Source: a virus
IMG/VR virus record: IMGVR_UViG_3300031576_000103
Location: 1-44,893 of that record
Length of the DNA stretch: 44,893 nt
Direction: 5' to 3' (one strand)
Made by a program: the position numbers and the translations under genes
Notes under the pieces: model-generated
What the model was told of the DNA's origin: nothing
Database searches by the model: none
Seen by the model: only the letters and a program-made list of their open reading frames with translations
Shown here: positions 8,396 through 16,957 of the stretch, piece after piece
How positions within the stretch are numbered: the stretch's first letter is position 1
Layout: every line of letters starts with the position of its first letter

Positions 8396-8743
8396 CTAGT
8401 AGCCGATCACCAGCAGCTTCACGCCGGTGATGGTCGACTGGTCCGACAGGTTGGCGACCTGGGCTGGGGCCGCCGCGTTGTCGAACAGCATGAGCTTCTT
8501 GTTCGTGTGGTCGACGCGAAGCTCTTTCCCGGTGGCGGCGGTGTACGCGGGCATCACGGGGATGACGGCGATCACCTCTTGGAAGTCGTTGAACACCGCC
8601 GTGATGTCCTCACCGCCGGTCGGATAGGACGCATCGAAGTCGAAGGTGTAGGACCGCATCACGAGGGTGCGCGATCCGCCGAACAACGCCGGGCGCTTTG
8701 AGCCGCGGCCCGGTAGGGCGGCGATCTCGGTGATTACTGCCAT
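8396..8743 (-). CDS. Putative head decoration / minor capsid protein
   Basis: 115 residues with a strong Shine-Dalgarno (GGAGGAG) 7 bases before the ATG at 8743. The sequence is beta-rich (LVMRSYTFDFDASYPTGGED, EVIAVIPVMPAY, KKLMLFDN, GVKLLVIGY) and it is the first gene downstream of the major capsid gene, where decoration or fibre-base proteins commonly lie. The 121-base gap to the capsid gene and its own ribosome site suggest high independent expression, in line with a stoichiometric head protein. No family was recognised from motifs. Confidence 0.5.
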   Translation of the reverse strand: MAVITEIAALPGRGSKRPALFGGSRTLVMRSYTFDFDASYPTGGEDITAVFNDFQEVIAVIPVMPAYTAATGKELRVDHTNKKLMLFDNAAAPAQVANLSDQSTITGVKLLVIGY

Positions 8744-8756
8744 GAGTTCATCTCCT

Positions 8757-8773
8757 CCCCCCGTCCGTGGGGG
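8757..8773. other. GC hairpin in the capsid-decoration gap
   Basis: CCCCC and GGGGG arms flank a 6-base loop just upstream of the ribosome site of the decoration-like gene. There is no U-run on either strand, so it is not a standard terminator. It may modulate translation of the downstream gene or mRNA stability. Confidence 0.35.
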
Positions 8774-8848
8774 AACGCGTTAGAGCCCTCGCTCCCCCCA
8801 AGGGCGCGGGAGGGGTGCGCCCCGGGGGGAAGCTCGAGCTGCCGTACA

Positions 8849-8869
8849 GCTAGTCCAGGCCGGACTAGC
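8849..8869. other. Hairpin over the capsid stop codon
   Basis: GCTAGTCC and GGACTAGC form perfect 8-bp arms around the 5-base loop AGGCC. The capsid gene's TAG (8867-8865) lies inside one arm. No U-tract follows on the minus strand, so intrinsic termination is unlikely. mRNA stabilisation or attenuation is possible. Confidence 0.45.
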
Positions 8870-10019
8870 CGGTGACGCCCTTCAGAACGGCGTGCACCTG
8901 CTGGTTGCGCACCTCGAAGCCGCATTCTGTGAGGTACTCGTCGGTCCAGGCGTCGTCTCCCGGGCTCTGACGATCCACCAGGAGCTTCGTGTCACGTGTC
9001 CGGAGCGACGCGTACGCGAGCTTCTTGGGATCGATCGCGAGGGCGTGGCCCCCGAACCCGGTGCCGCCGGGGCCGTGCTTCAGCAGCCGGTGCTTGACGA
9101 CGAGCAGCGTGCCGTGGACCGTGACCCACTGCTGCACGTCGACCCCGTAGGTCTGCGCCTTCGGGACCGTCTGCAACCTGCCGGCGGCGATCTGGTCGAG
9201 CACCGACACGACGAGCGGGGACGCCAGGAACACGCGCGTGTTCGAGCCTCCGGTGGAGGCGAACGCGGTCTGGCAGAACGTCTCCATCTCGGGCTCCGTC
9301 AGCGTTCCCAGAGCGTCCTGCACGTTCGTGGTGACCCAGTACAGGAACCCTCCGGAGTACCGGCGGGGCTTGTTCGTGTCGGTCGTATCGATGTTGCGCT
9401 GCCCGTAGATGTTGGAGTACTCGAGGTCGATCATGTGATAGACCCCGGCCTCCTTCCGGAGACGCGGGCGGTCGGTGCCGCCGTAGTTCTCCGAGGCAGC
9501 CTCGGTGCCCGTGGTGCCGAACGGATGACGGTAGATCTCGGTGTAGTTGAACGGGTAGGCCTCTTGGACCGACCGCTCTGTGCCGAGAGCACCGCCTTCC
9601 TCGTTCGCCGAGCCGACGATCATCACGTCGTCGTTGTCGTTCATCGCAGCGCCCGCGACCGAGCCCACACCACGGACCACGGTCAAGACGTTGGCGGCGA
9701 CCGACACGACACGGAAGATCTCGTTCGTACGAACGTTCAGCACCAGGTCGTGCGGGAAGTACAGGTTGCCGTTGTCGACCTCGATCGCTGTCTCCCCGGA
9801 GGTCTGCGCACCGTTGACCTGGTCAACCTTGGTGGGCAGTTCCTTCTCGATCCACTCGAACTTCGAGTTGACCACGGTCCGCCGCTGAGACCTCTTCATG
9901 AGCAGCGTGAAGGGGTTCTCGTTGGGGTCGAGGTAATGGATCGTGTTGGAGACGTCGCGTACCCGGCGTGATGCCGGGATGTTCTCGGTCGACTCACGGG
10001 CCTTGATGTTCGTAGGCAT
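8865..10019 (-). CDS. Major capsid protein, SU10/DUF5309-like HK97 fold
   Basis: 384 residues, ATG at 10019 after AGGAAAGG. The order of motifs fits the SU10-type major capsid family: an N-terminal region with NTIHYLDPNENPFTLLMKR, then EWIEKELP, VLNVRTNEIFRVVSV, and a central acidic block before FNYTEIYRHPF. The second half has ASPLVVSVLDQIAAGR, VHGTLLVVKHRLLK and ALAIDPKKLAY. The C-terminal EYLTECGFEVRNQQVHAVLKGVT is the usual ending of this family. It is preceded by a scaffold-like gene and portal, the classic head operon order. It assembles the icosahedral shell. Confidence 0.9.
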   Translation of the reverse strand: MPTNIKARESTENIPASRRVRDVSNTIHYLDPNENPFTLLMKRSQRRTVVNSKFEWIEKELPTKVDQVNGAQTSGETAIEVDNGNLYFPHDLVLNVRTNEIFRVVSVAANVLTVVRGVGSVAGAAMNDNDDVMIVGSANEEGGALGTERSVQEAYPFNYTEIYRHPFGTTGTEAASENYGGTDRPRLRKEAGVYHMIDLEYSNIYGQRNIDTTDTNKPRRYSGGFLYWVTTNVQDALGTLTEPEMETFCQTAFASTGGSNTRVFLASPLVVSVLDQIAAGRLQTVPKAQTYGVDVQQWVTVHGTLLVVKHRLLKHGPGGTGFGGHALAIDPKKLAYASLRTRDTKLLVDRQSPGDDAWTDEYLTECGFEVRNQQVHAVLKGVTG

Positions 10020-10146
10020 CCGTGTGCCTTTCCTGGTGCAGAGAACCGACGCGGACGGGCGCGAGAGCCTGCTGGTTCCAGGGTGATCTCGGCCGGAAGG
10101 CGAGGGCCGACGTTCTCATCGCATCGTCGGGTGGCCTCGGAGAGTG

Positions 10147-10187
10147 CGTGATGCCGTAATCACGAATCGTGATTCATGAATCGTGAT
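10147..10187. promoter_or_regulatory. Palindromes and direct repeats upstream of the capsid gene
   Basis: In the 203-base gap before the capsid gene, ATCACGA-A-TCGTGAT (10159-10173) is a perfect 15-bp palindrome and GATTCATGAATC (10171-10182) is another. GAATCGTGAT occurs at 10164-10173 and again at 10178-10187, with a further CGTGAT at 10147-10152. The segment is distinctly AT-richer than its surroundings. The layout suggests a regulator-binding site controlling capsid expression. The rest of the gap shows no gene. Confidence 0.45.
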
Positions 10188-10222
10188 CCTTGGCGCGGGC
10201 CGGCGCTACGCCGGGTGGCCGC

Positions 10223-11368
10223 TTACACGCCGAACACAGATGCTGCCCGGTCCTGTCGTGCGAGCTCGAGGACCGGACCCCAGATCTCATCATCTTCACC
10301 GGTCGTCCCACCTGGAGTCGTGGGAGCGGCGGAGGGACCCTTCTCGACGTGCGGCGCTGGGGCTGGCGTGCGTGCACCAGGTCGCCCAGCTTGTGTCGCG
10401 GGAACGGTGCCCACGTTCACTGTCGCGAGCGTGCGAGCGAGTCCCATCCCCTCCTCCGTCAGCACGAAGTCAGGGGAGGCTCTCAGTATGGACAGCAGCT
10501 TCGGATCATGGGCCGCCTCGTAGGCGACCTCGAGCATCTCGAGCTCCATCGGATCCAGCTCGAGCAGATCCACCACGTCTTGCATCGACTGGTCGATCGC
10601 GTTGCCTGCGACCACGTCGGGGTGCGCAGCAGTGAACGCCTGGGCGATCTGCGCGGCCGAGGCTCGAGCCTGGTCGGCCTGCAGCGCCTGGGCCTGCTGA
10701 GCCGTGCGCATCCGCTCGGAGTCGAACTCACCCCGGAGCGACGCCATGCGACGATCGGCCTCCTGACCAGCGAGCTCGGCGACGAGCTTGAGCGCGCCCT
10801 CCTCGAGTCCTGCCGCCTCTGCGGCCTGCACGAGCGCCGGCGAGAGCTGAACGGCCTGCGGTTGCCCCGGGGACCTGGACTGCAACAGCGTGGCCGCTTG
10901 CTGGAGGTAGCCGCGGAGCTCCTGCGTCTCGGCCTGCTGCTGGGCCAGCGCCGCGGCCGTCCGCTCATGCAGCGCGCGCACGTGCAGGTACCCCTGCTCG
11001 AGATCGCGATCGTTGGCGAACCGGCCGGCGTAGGTAGGCGCGGGGGCCCCGGGCGGCTCCTGCGTCGCCGGAGCCGTTGCCGGGGCGGTCTCGACACCCG
11101 CGGCTGGCGGCGTGGGGGACACCACCGCCTGCTCCCCTGCAGGGACTTGCGTGGGCTCAGGTGTCGCGAGCGGATCGCCGGCGTCTGAAGGCTCCACATC
11201 GGCGGCCTCGAGTTCGTCGGCAGTGATGCCGGGCAGATCGACGGTCGCCTCGGGGTCGTTCGGGTCGATCGGAGCTTCTACGGTCTCGGTCGCTGGCTCC
11301 TCGTTGGCGTAGTCGGCGTCGACGTCGAGTGTTTCTCGACCGAAGCCGAAGGCATCGTCTGGTGGCAT
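10223..11368 (-). CDS. Scaffolding protein
   Basis: 381 residues. The first 110 are acidic and rich in Pro, Ala, Thr and Glu. A long helical, Gln/Ala-rich region follows (ERTAAALAQQQAETQELRGY, then EFDSERMRTAQQAQALQADQ) with coiled-coil character. The C-terminus is Pro/Gly-rich and ends WGPVLELARQDRAAS. Composition, low complexity, helix content and the position between portal and major capsid gene are typical of podovirus scaffolds that are lost from the mature head. No protease motif is visible. Confidence 0.75.
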   Translation of the reverse strand: MPPDDAFGFGRETLDVDADYANEEPATETVEAPIDPNDPEATVDLPGITADELEAADVEPSDAGDPLATPEPTQVPAGEQAVVSPTPPAAGVETAPATAPATQEPPGAPAPTYAGRFANDRDLEQGYLHVRALHERTAAALAQQQAETQELRGYLQQAATLLQSRSPGQPQAVQLSPALVQAAEAAGLEEGALKLVAELAGQEADRRMASLRGEFDSERMRTAQQAQALQADQARASAAQIAQAFTAAHPDVVAGNAIDQSMQDVVDLLELDPMELEMLEVAYEAAHDPKLLSILRASPDFVLTEEGMGLARTLATVNVGTVPATQAGRPGARTPAPAPHVEKGPSAAPTTPGGTTGEDDEIWGPVLELARQDRAASVFGV

Positions 11369-11371
11369 GTG

Positions 11372-11719
11372 CTAGTCCCTCCCTGCAGGATCGAGCGATG
11401 TCAAGATGATCCCTTCGAGCTGGTCGATCTCGTCGCCCACGCCGGCGGGGAGCTGCTGGAGCTCGCGGAGCACGTTCGCTCTCGCGCGTGCTGCCACGGT
11501 CGTCTCGTAGCTGGCCCCATCTTTCCGCAGGGCCTCGAGCGCGTCGGCCTCCAGGTCCCTCAGATGCGCGGCGAACGACGGCCACTCCGGGGATGCGAAC
11601 AGGCCGCGGAACATCTCAATCTGTCCGAGGCGGGCCTGCGCCTGCACGATCGAGTACGGGATGTCTGGGCTCTCGTCGGCGGCAACGTCATCGTGGAGCC
11701 AGTCGGGGCCCGGACTCAT
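11372..11719 (-). CDS. Small helical head-module protein
   Basis: 115 residues, ATG overlapping the portal stop (ATGA), stop 3 bases before the scaffold ATG. Mostly helical and acidic (SIVQAQARLGQIEMFRGLF, HLRDLEADALEALRKDG, VGDEIDQLEGIILTSLD). Genes of this size and composition between portal and scaffold occur in many phages, but I recognise no named family. A role in prohead assembly is inferred from position only. Confidence 0.55.
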   Translation of the reverse strand: MSPGPDWLHDDVAADESPDIPYSIVQAQARLGQIEMFRGLFASPEWPSFAAHLRDLEADALEALRKDGASYETTVAARARANVLRELQQLPAGVGDEIDQLEGIILTSLDPAGRD

Positions 11720-13671
11720 ACCGCCACCGGTACCTGCTCAGGCATCTCGGACCCCGGCGTCGGCGCAATCCCGCCGGCGGCTGCGAGCAAGGCCTCGGGG
11801 GATCCGGGAGGTGGCGGAGCCGGAGCCCCACCGCCGCCCAGCATCCCGCCGAGGATCCCCTGCGGACCCATCTCCGGGATCATGTACTCGTTCAGGTTCT
11901 TGTAGCCGAACTCTCGGAGCACGTCCTCGAAGAACTTCCTCACGTTCGCGACCGGCTGCCCGGTCATGGGATCGACCACGTTCATCGCGAGGTCCATGAG
12001 CGACATCTTCTGTTCCTTGCGCACCGACTCGGTCACGGTCGAGGATTCGGCCTCGATGTCGTAGTCGAGCTCCCCCATGATGCCCTCGGCGGTGACCTGC
12101 TCCCACGTGTATTGCCCCTCGGGTCCCTGCCGGCGGATCGAGAGCTCCTCGGGCATGAACTGCTGCAGGATCATCCCGAAGTGACGCGCCAGGCGGACCA
12201 GGCCAGTGATCTCGGCCATCCGGACCTTGAGGGCGAACCGCGAGTTGCCCTGCTCGGAGATGAGCGCGACCCCGGTCGCCGTGTCGTTCAGCGTCGGTGA
12301 ATCGGTACCGGTCTGGTAGGCGCTCACCCCCGAGATCTTCTCCGACAGACGCTCGAGCTCCGCCGTCTCGGTGTACGCCGAGGCGGTCACGTCCGACATC
12401 TCGAACTCGTCGATCGCCTCGCGCGGCGGGACGTTGCCCTTCGTGCGGATGAACGCGCCCGGGTGCAGGAGCAGATCGCGGAGGTCGTGCAGCTTCGAGG
12501 GATCGCCGACGAAGATCTTGTTGAGGATCAGGCGGATGTTGTCGATTCGCTGGTTCCAGAGCGCATTGATCCCGTCCTGCACGCCCTCGAGCGGCTCGAG
12601 CTCGCCGACGCCCCAGAACTCGTGCTCCTGGTAGTGGTCGAGGATCCGGACGAACGGCTTCTCGCCGTGGTCGTAGGGGTTCGACGCCACCCGGACGATC
12701 ACCCGCTTGTTGAGCAGCGTGATCTGCGTATCGTCGGTCCAGAACTCGTGCAGCTCCGCGCGCCGCCGCGTCGGATCGGTGCCGGCCGACAGCCCGATCT
12801 CCTCGAGCCGTTCGATGTGCGGCGGGACCTGCGAGCTCCAGAGCTCCTCGTCCTCGATCCGGTGGCCGTCGGGCATCCGGTACTTGCCCTCGTCCAGGAG
12901 CTGGCGCACGTGGCGGTCGTCGCGGAACACCCGGTGGATCACGTAGCGGGCGTTCTCGATGTTCGTGGCCTCGGGCGCCGGCCAGAAGTCCATGATGTCG
13001 ATCGCCTCGGCGACCGGGCCCGAGTAGATCGGGTACTCGACGATCTCTGACTCATACCGCGGCGGGTCGTACGGACGCTCGCCCAGGGGCTCGGTGGTCT
13101 CGTCGTAGACGGGCTGGCGATCGGTGTCGAGCATCTGCCCGTTGCCGGACGGATCCATGACCGGCGACCGGAGCGAGCGCGTGGTCTGCTCCATGAGCTC
13201 GGTCTGCTGGCGCCTTCGCCGCGTCCGGACCTCGTAGTAGGTCTTGATGATCCCCGTGCCGTACTTCAGGCCCGATCGGTAGCAGGCCACGAGCTGCTCA
13301 TACAGGCCGGCCTGTTCGGCGGACCACTCGAGCAGATCCTCCAGGAGCTCGGCCGCGGCGACGTCCTCCTCCCCGACCGGGTCGACCACCATCTTCGGGA
13401 GCTGCGCGACGAGCTTCGGGGTGATCGTCTCGATCACGTAGAACGACAGCGGCACGAACATCTTCGAGCGCCAATCGTTCTTCGGCCGCTCGACGAAGGA
13501 CCGGTACATCCGGTACTGGCGCTTCCACTGGTCCTCGTGATCCAGCCGCGCTCGCTCCGCCTCCACGAGGGACTCGAGCGCCCAGCGGAGCTGTCGTGAG
13601 TGCTCCTCGGGCGTGGACGGGTAGAGGTCGCCGCCCTTCTCGTCTCCGTACGCAGCTTCAGCTCCGGGCAC
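11716..13671 (-). CDS. Portal protein
   Basis: 651 residues with a GTG start. Portal hallmarks include WRSKMFVPLSFYVIETITPK near residue 70, then VACYRSGLKYGTGIIKTYYE. The middle contains YVIHRVFRDDRHVRQLL and a stretch with FVRILDHYQEHEFWGVGELE followed by NALWNQRIDNIRLILNK, which is the stem/clip region in P22/N4-like portals. SGVSAYQTGTDSPTLNDTAT and the Gln-rich helices after it are also characteristic. The C-terminus is Gly/Pro-rich. It forms the dodecameric DNA channel at one head vertex. It lies between small head genes and the scaffold. Confidence 0.9.
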   Translation of the reverse strand: MPGAEAAYGDEKGGDLYPSTPEEHSRQLRWALESLVEAERARLDHEDQWKRQYRMYRSFVERPKNDWRSKMFVPLSFYVIETITPKLVAQLPKMVVDPVGEEDVAAAELLEDLLEWSAEQAGLYEQLVACYRSGLKYGTGIIKTYYEVRTRRRRQQTELMEQTTRSLRSPVMDPSGNGQMLDTDRQPVYDETTEPLGERPYDPPRYESEIVEYPIYSGPVAEAIDIMDFWPAPEATNIENARYVIHRVFRDDRHVRQLLDEGKYRMPDGHRIEDEELWSSQVPPHIERLEEIGLSAGTDPTRRRAELHEFWTDDTQITLLNKRVIVRVASNPYDHGEKPFVRILDHYQEHEFWGVGELEPLEGVQDGINALWNQRIDNIRLILNKIFVGDPSKLHDLRDLLLHPGAFIRTKGNVPPREAIDEFEMSDVTASAYTETAELERLSEKISGVSAYQTGTDSPTLNDTATGVALISEQGNSRFALKVRMAEITGLVRLARHFGMILQQFMPEELSIRRQGPEGQYTWEQVTAEGIMGELDYDIEAESSTVTESVRKEQKMSLMDLAMNVVDPMTGQPVANVRKFFEDVLREFGYKNLNEYMIPEMGPQGILGGMLGGGGAPAPPPPGSPEALLAAAGGIAPTPGSEMPEQVPVAV

Positions 13672-13822
13672 GGCTCACCTTCCTGCGTCGCTTGCCTCGA
13701 CGTCCCGACGCAGCACGCTCGGGCAAGTTCGCGATGGCGCCGTAGGTGTGCTCCCAGCGCTTCGCGATCTCGGGGTGCCTCGCATGCATGAACCGCCGCT
13801 GGGCCTTGGACTCGAACGGCAT
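13658..13822 (-). CDS. Small basic phage protein with SKAQRRFM motif
   Basis: 54 residues starting MPFESKAQRRFMHARHPEIA. The ATG at 13822 is chosen over an upstream in-frame start because the conserved part begins there and the preceding gene ends at 13824. Proteins with the SxAQRRFM...HPEIAKRW pattern are common, short and of unknown function in tailed phages, often close to portal genes. The C-terminal third is very basic (GRRGKRRRKVSRAR). Its 3' end overlaps the portal start by 14 bases. Confidence 0.65.
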   Translation of the reverse strand: MPFESKAQRRFMHARHPEIAKRWEHTYGAIANLPERAASGRRGKRRRKVSRARS

Positions 13823-13823
13823 C

Positions 13824-14102
13824 TCAGGAGTCCGGTTCCTCGGCGGGGTCCGGGAACTTCTCGGGCTCACCGACCGCGGACTCTGCTAGGTCGGGTGGCC
13901 GCTCGACCTCGACCTGGTCACCCTGCGCACCAGCAAGCACGTCCGCCGTGTGGTACGTCCCGCCGAAGTGCGCGTAGCTCACTGCGCCCACGATGTCCGC
14001 GTCGTCGAGGATCCCCTTCACGAAGTCGACGGCCCTCGCGAGGATCCCCGCTTCCTCGACAGGATCGTGCAGATGTCCGGTGACGTTGAGCGTCCAGGTC
14101 AT
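13824..14102 (-). CDS. Small phage protein, unknown
   Basis: 92 residues, ATG overlapping the end of the upstream gene by 4 bases. The N-terminus MTWTLNVTGHLHDPVEEA, then ILARAVDFVKGILDDADIVG, looks like a small alpha/beta domain. The C-terminal 30 residues are acidic and Pro-rich, probably disordered. Similar short proteins beginning with TLNVTGH occur in phages beside portal genes as far as I recall, but no function is known. Confidence 0.5.
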   Translation of the reverse strand: MTWTLNVTGHLHDPVEEAGILARAVDFVKGILDDADIVGAVSYAHFGGTYHTADVLAGAQGDQVEVERPPDLAESAVGEPEKFPDPAEEPDS

Positions 14103-14488
14103 ACGTCGCCACCCTCGGGCGCGGGTTCGTCGGGCAGCGGAGCCTCCGCTTCGGCGATCGCCTCCACCAGCTCAGCCTTGTTCATCCCCGACCGTCCCTC
14201 GATCTCCAGCTCGGCCGCTCGAGCCTGGAGTTCCTTCACGGTGCGATCCTCGAGCTCCTCCGCCTCGGACTCGGCGGCCGAGGGTGCCGTCAGCGTTATC
14301 ACGAGGTCGTCGCCTCTTGCCGGCACCTTCACATGCCCTTCGATCGGCTCGCCGGTGTCCCGATCCTTGATGAGCTCTTCGGGGTTCTCTACGAGCTCAA
14401 TCCCGCCGACCTCCCACCCGTCCCCGATGTGGGACTCAATCATGGTGCTGCCGTCCGGATTCAAGATCCGGAGGAACCGCTCAGCCAT
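14099..14488 (-). CDS. Protein with Rho-N/SAP-like C-terminal domain
   Basis: 129 residues. After an N-terminal beta segment (AERFLRILNPDGSTM), residues about 80-115 read TVKELQARAAELEIEGRSG followed by MNKAELVEAIAEAEA, which matches the helix-extended-loop-helix of the Rho termination factor N-terminal / SAP-like fold. Such domains bind nucleic acid and are common at the ends of phage head proteins. The tail is acidic with Pro. It overlaps the next gene by 4 bases. Function within the head module is unknown. Confidence 0.6.
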   Translation of the reverse strand: MAERFLRILNPDGSTMIESHIGDGWEVGGIELVENPEELIKDRDTGEPIEGHVKVPARGDDLVITLTAPSAAESEAEELEDRTVKELQARAAELEIEGRSGMNKAELVEAIAEAEAPLPDEPAPEGGDV

Positions 14489-14776
14489 TTAGCTTGCCCC
14501 CTTCCCGCGCGGGCACGTGCCCGCCGTGTGGTAGGTACCGACGCCATCGAGCGCCAGCTTCACGCCTCCTCGCCAGATCAGTCCGTGGACCGTCCCGACG
14601 GGAACGAGCTCGTCGGGGAACACCGATGCGTCGATGCCGAAGTTCGGGAACACGTCGAGGTCGAGCTCGGGCATCGGCGCGCCAAACGGCAGCTCGTAGG
14701 AGCTCACCACCATCGCCACCCGACACTCGAGCTCGCCGGCGTGGTCAACGACGTAGTGCACCGTGCCCCCCAGCAC
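14489..14776 (-). CDS. Small phage protein, unknown
   Basis: 95 residues, starting MLGGTVHYVVDHAGELECR and ending YHTAGTCPRGKGAS. The stop abuts the next ATG. Beta-rich (VAMVVSSYELPFG, LDLDVFPNFG, GTVHGLIWRGGVKLAL). No recognisable motif apart from two isolated cysteines. The placement in a run of small genes between TerL and portal suggests an accessory role in head assembly or packaging. Confidence 0.5.
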   Translation of the reverse strand: MLGGTVHYVVDHAGELECRVAMVVSSYELPFGAPMPELDLDVFPNFGIDASVFPDELVPVGTVHGLIWRGGVKLALDGVGTYHTAGTCPRGKGAS

Positions 14777-14777
14777 C

Positions 14778-15086
14778 TCAGACCTCGATGCGGTTCAGCA
14801 GGTCGGAAAGCGCGTCGTTCATGCGCTCGATCCGCCGGCGATCGTTCGCGAGCACGCCACCGATCGGTGAGGTCGTCGGCGTCTCCGGTCGAGCGTTCGC
14901 ATCGCCTCCCGGGCTCAGCACAGGCTGCAGGCGATCCTCGATCTTGTGGATGAGCTGCTCGAGCACCTCGAGCTCTCCCTCGAGACCTGAGAGCGCGGAC
15001 TGGATCTCCGGCACTCGCTCGGGCGCCTCCGTGGCGGCTTCCTCGGCGTGATCCGCCCTCGGCCCCCATGCCTGTCCCTCTGCCAT
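14778..15086 (-). CDS. Small coiled-coil protein downstream of the terminase
   Basis: 102 residues. Two helical segments, LSGLEGELEVLEQLIHKIED and RRIERMNDALSDLLNRIEV, have heptad-like leucines and flank a Pro/Gly-rich linker, so a two-helix coiled-coil dimer is likely. It directly follows the large terminase gene. Function unknown. A packaging accessory or head-assembly chaperone is conceivable from position. Confidence 0.5.
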   Translation of the reverse strand: MAEGQAWGPRADHAEEAATEAPERVPEIQSALSGLEGELEVLEQLIHKIEDRLQPVLSPGGDANARPETPTTSPIGGVLANDRRRIERMNDALSDLLNRIEV

Positions 15087-15100
15087 GACGCTCCCTCCCC

Positions 15101-16957
15101 CTACACGCCGGTCGGCGTGTTCTGCCTGGTGGCCTTCGGCCGTGCGCCGATCGCCTCATCCGTGTGGTGATGGCGCGCGAGCTGGACCGCGATCGCGAGC
15201 GAGATCACCCGGTCGTCGTGGGCGCCTTCCTGGGCTGCGGGCCGGCCCGCGTCGTCGCGGACGAACGTGAGGAGCTCGCCCACCGAGAGCGCGTGGCGGA
15301 TCCCGAGCTCGTCGCCTCGGACCACCGCGCCGAGCTCATCGAGCATCGGCATCCGCGTGTCGCCGTCGGTGATCCACCCGAGCTTCGTGGTGATCTGCTG
15401 CGTGCGCTCGTTCATCCGCCGGTGCGAGTACAGGTTCGGGTGCCCGTAGTTCTCGCGGAGGATGCGGAGCGTCGTCTGGCCGGATGAGTGGTTCCGCTCG
15501 ACCCCGGTGAGTGCCCACTCGCGCACGGCCTTGCGAGCCGTCGGACACGACCAGTACAGCGCCGCGCCGGCGATCTGCTCCGCGAATACCTCCGGCGCCA
15601 TCCGCTCATGGATGTGGGCCACCTGACGCAGGCATGGCACCCGCTGAGGCTTCCCGTGGAGCTCCACGAGCTCGGAGACCTTCAGCACGTCCGCGCTCGA
15701 GAAGTCGCGACCACCACGCTCGGATGACGCCTCGGTGAGCGAGGGGTCGTGCTTGGCTGACGCCTTGCCCTCGGCCGTGTCCGCTGCCACGACGTAGTGA
15801 CCGGCGGGGTCAGGCTCCTCCCACACGGACACGTAGCCCCGGACCGCGGGGCGGAGCCCGAACCCACCGCCGGCCTTCACGAAGTTCGCGCGATAGATCG
15901 GCGGGGTGGTCCTGGTCGCCTCCTCGTAGCGGACCAGCGCCTCCTCGTCGAAGAACGCGTTCCCGGAGACCAGGAACGCCTCGCGCGCGAAAGCAGGGAA
16001 CTCTTGGCGGTAGAGCCTCGAGTCGCCGGCGAAGTCGTTGGCGATCTTCCAGCGCCGCCATGCGATCTGCTCTGGGGTGAGCCGCCAGACCTCGCCTTCC
16101 CAGGGGATCCCGACGTCAAGGGCGGCGCGCTCCCACGGGTCCTCGGTGGCGGCGACCGCAGCTCGCTCGGAGTCCAACAGCTCGAGCGAGTACTCCTCGT
16201 GGATCCACCACGGCAGGAAGATCGCGAGCCACTCGGACTCGCCGGCCTCGGCCGCCTGCCACATGTTCCAGAACTCGTCGCCGACACCGTGAGCGGTCGA
16301 CTCCAAGTACACCTCGCCGGCGCCGTGAGGCACGGCCTGCAGCGCTCCGGTGAGCACCTCGAGCTGGTGGTCCCACCACGCGACCTCCGAACCGTGGACG
16401 TACTGGCGAGTCAGGCCTCGGCCCGGATCCTTGCCGCCTGCTGTGGTGATCGCGATCTGGGCATCGAGGCCACCGCCGGCCTTGCGGTCGAACAGCAGCT
16501 CGGTGCCTCGCCTAGAGGCCCGCTCGACCGGCCGCAGCTCTTCGGGCAGGTTGTCCCGGAAGCGCTCGTAGATCCGCGCGATCGCCTCGGCGCGGGAGTC
16601 GGAGTCGGCCAGGATCAGCGCGTTGCGGCCGAACCAGAGCGTGCAGCCTCGGAAGATCCGCGACCCGACCCAGGTCGAGATGCCCTCCTGGCGCGCCTTG
16701 AGGATGAGCGCCCGGACGTAGCCGAGTTCCGACCGTTGCCGGCCGATCTTCGAGGCCACGATCTGCTGCGCCCGGTTGAACTCGAACGGGATCAGCTCGC
16801 CGGCCTTCGTCTGGATGCGGAGCGCCACCCGTGCGTACCCGGCGTGGTTAGCCCGGAAACCGTGTATCGCTTCGGACGGGTCAGTCCTCTGCGACGTCCC
16901 CTCGAGCGTCGAGCTCACGAAGGCGCTCCTCCAGCGATCCACCGACCGCGAGCTCAT
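15101..16957 (-). CDS. terL: Terminase large subunit (ATPase and nuclease)
   Basis: 618 residues. The N-terminal ATPase has an adenine-binding region before it and the deviant Walker A KARQEGIST near residue 88, seen in many TerL proteins. The strand QYVHGSEVAWW has the Walker B layout. The C-terminal RNase H-like nuclease begins VVAADTAEG near residue 385 and ends with HDDRVISLAIA near residue 585, giving the acidic residues of the active site. The annotated start overlaps the small subunit by 77 bases; a GTG 13 codons downstream would shorten this overlap. It powers DNA packaging through the portal and cuts the concatemer. Confidence 0.92.
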   Translation of the reverse strand: MSSRSVDRWRSAFVSSTLEGTSQRTDPSEAIHGFRANHAGYARVALRIQTKAGELIPFEFNRAQQIVASKIGRQRSELGYVRALILKARQEGISTWVGSRIFRGCTLWFGRNALILADSDSRAEAIARIYERFRDNLPEELRPVERASRRGTELLFDRKAGGGLDAQIAITTAGGKDPGRGLTRQYVHGSEVAWWDHQLEVLTGALQAVPHGAGEVYLESTAHGVGDEFWNMWQAAEAGESEWLAIFLPWWIHEEYSLELLDSERAAVAATEDPWERAALDVGIPWEGEVWRLTPEQIAWRRWKIANDFAGDSRLYRQEFPAFAREAFLVSGNAFFDEEALVRYEEATRTTPPIYRANFVKAGGGFGLRPAVRGYVSVWEEPDPAGHYVVAADTAEGKASAKHDPSLTEASSERGGRDFSSADVLKVSELVELHGKPQRVPCLRQVAHIHERMAPEVFAEQIAGAALYWSCPTARKAVREWALTGVERNHSSGQTTLRILRENYGHPNLYSHRRMNERTQQITTKLGWITDGDTRMPMLDELGAVVRGDELGIRHALSVGELLTFVRDDAGRPAAQEGAHDDRVISLAIAVQLARHHHTDEAIGARPKATRQNTPTGV

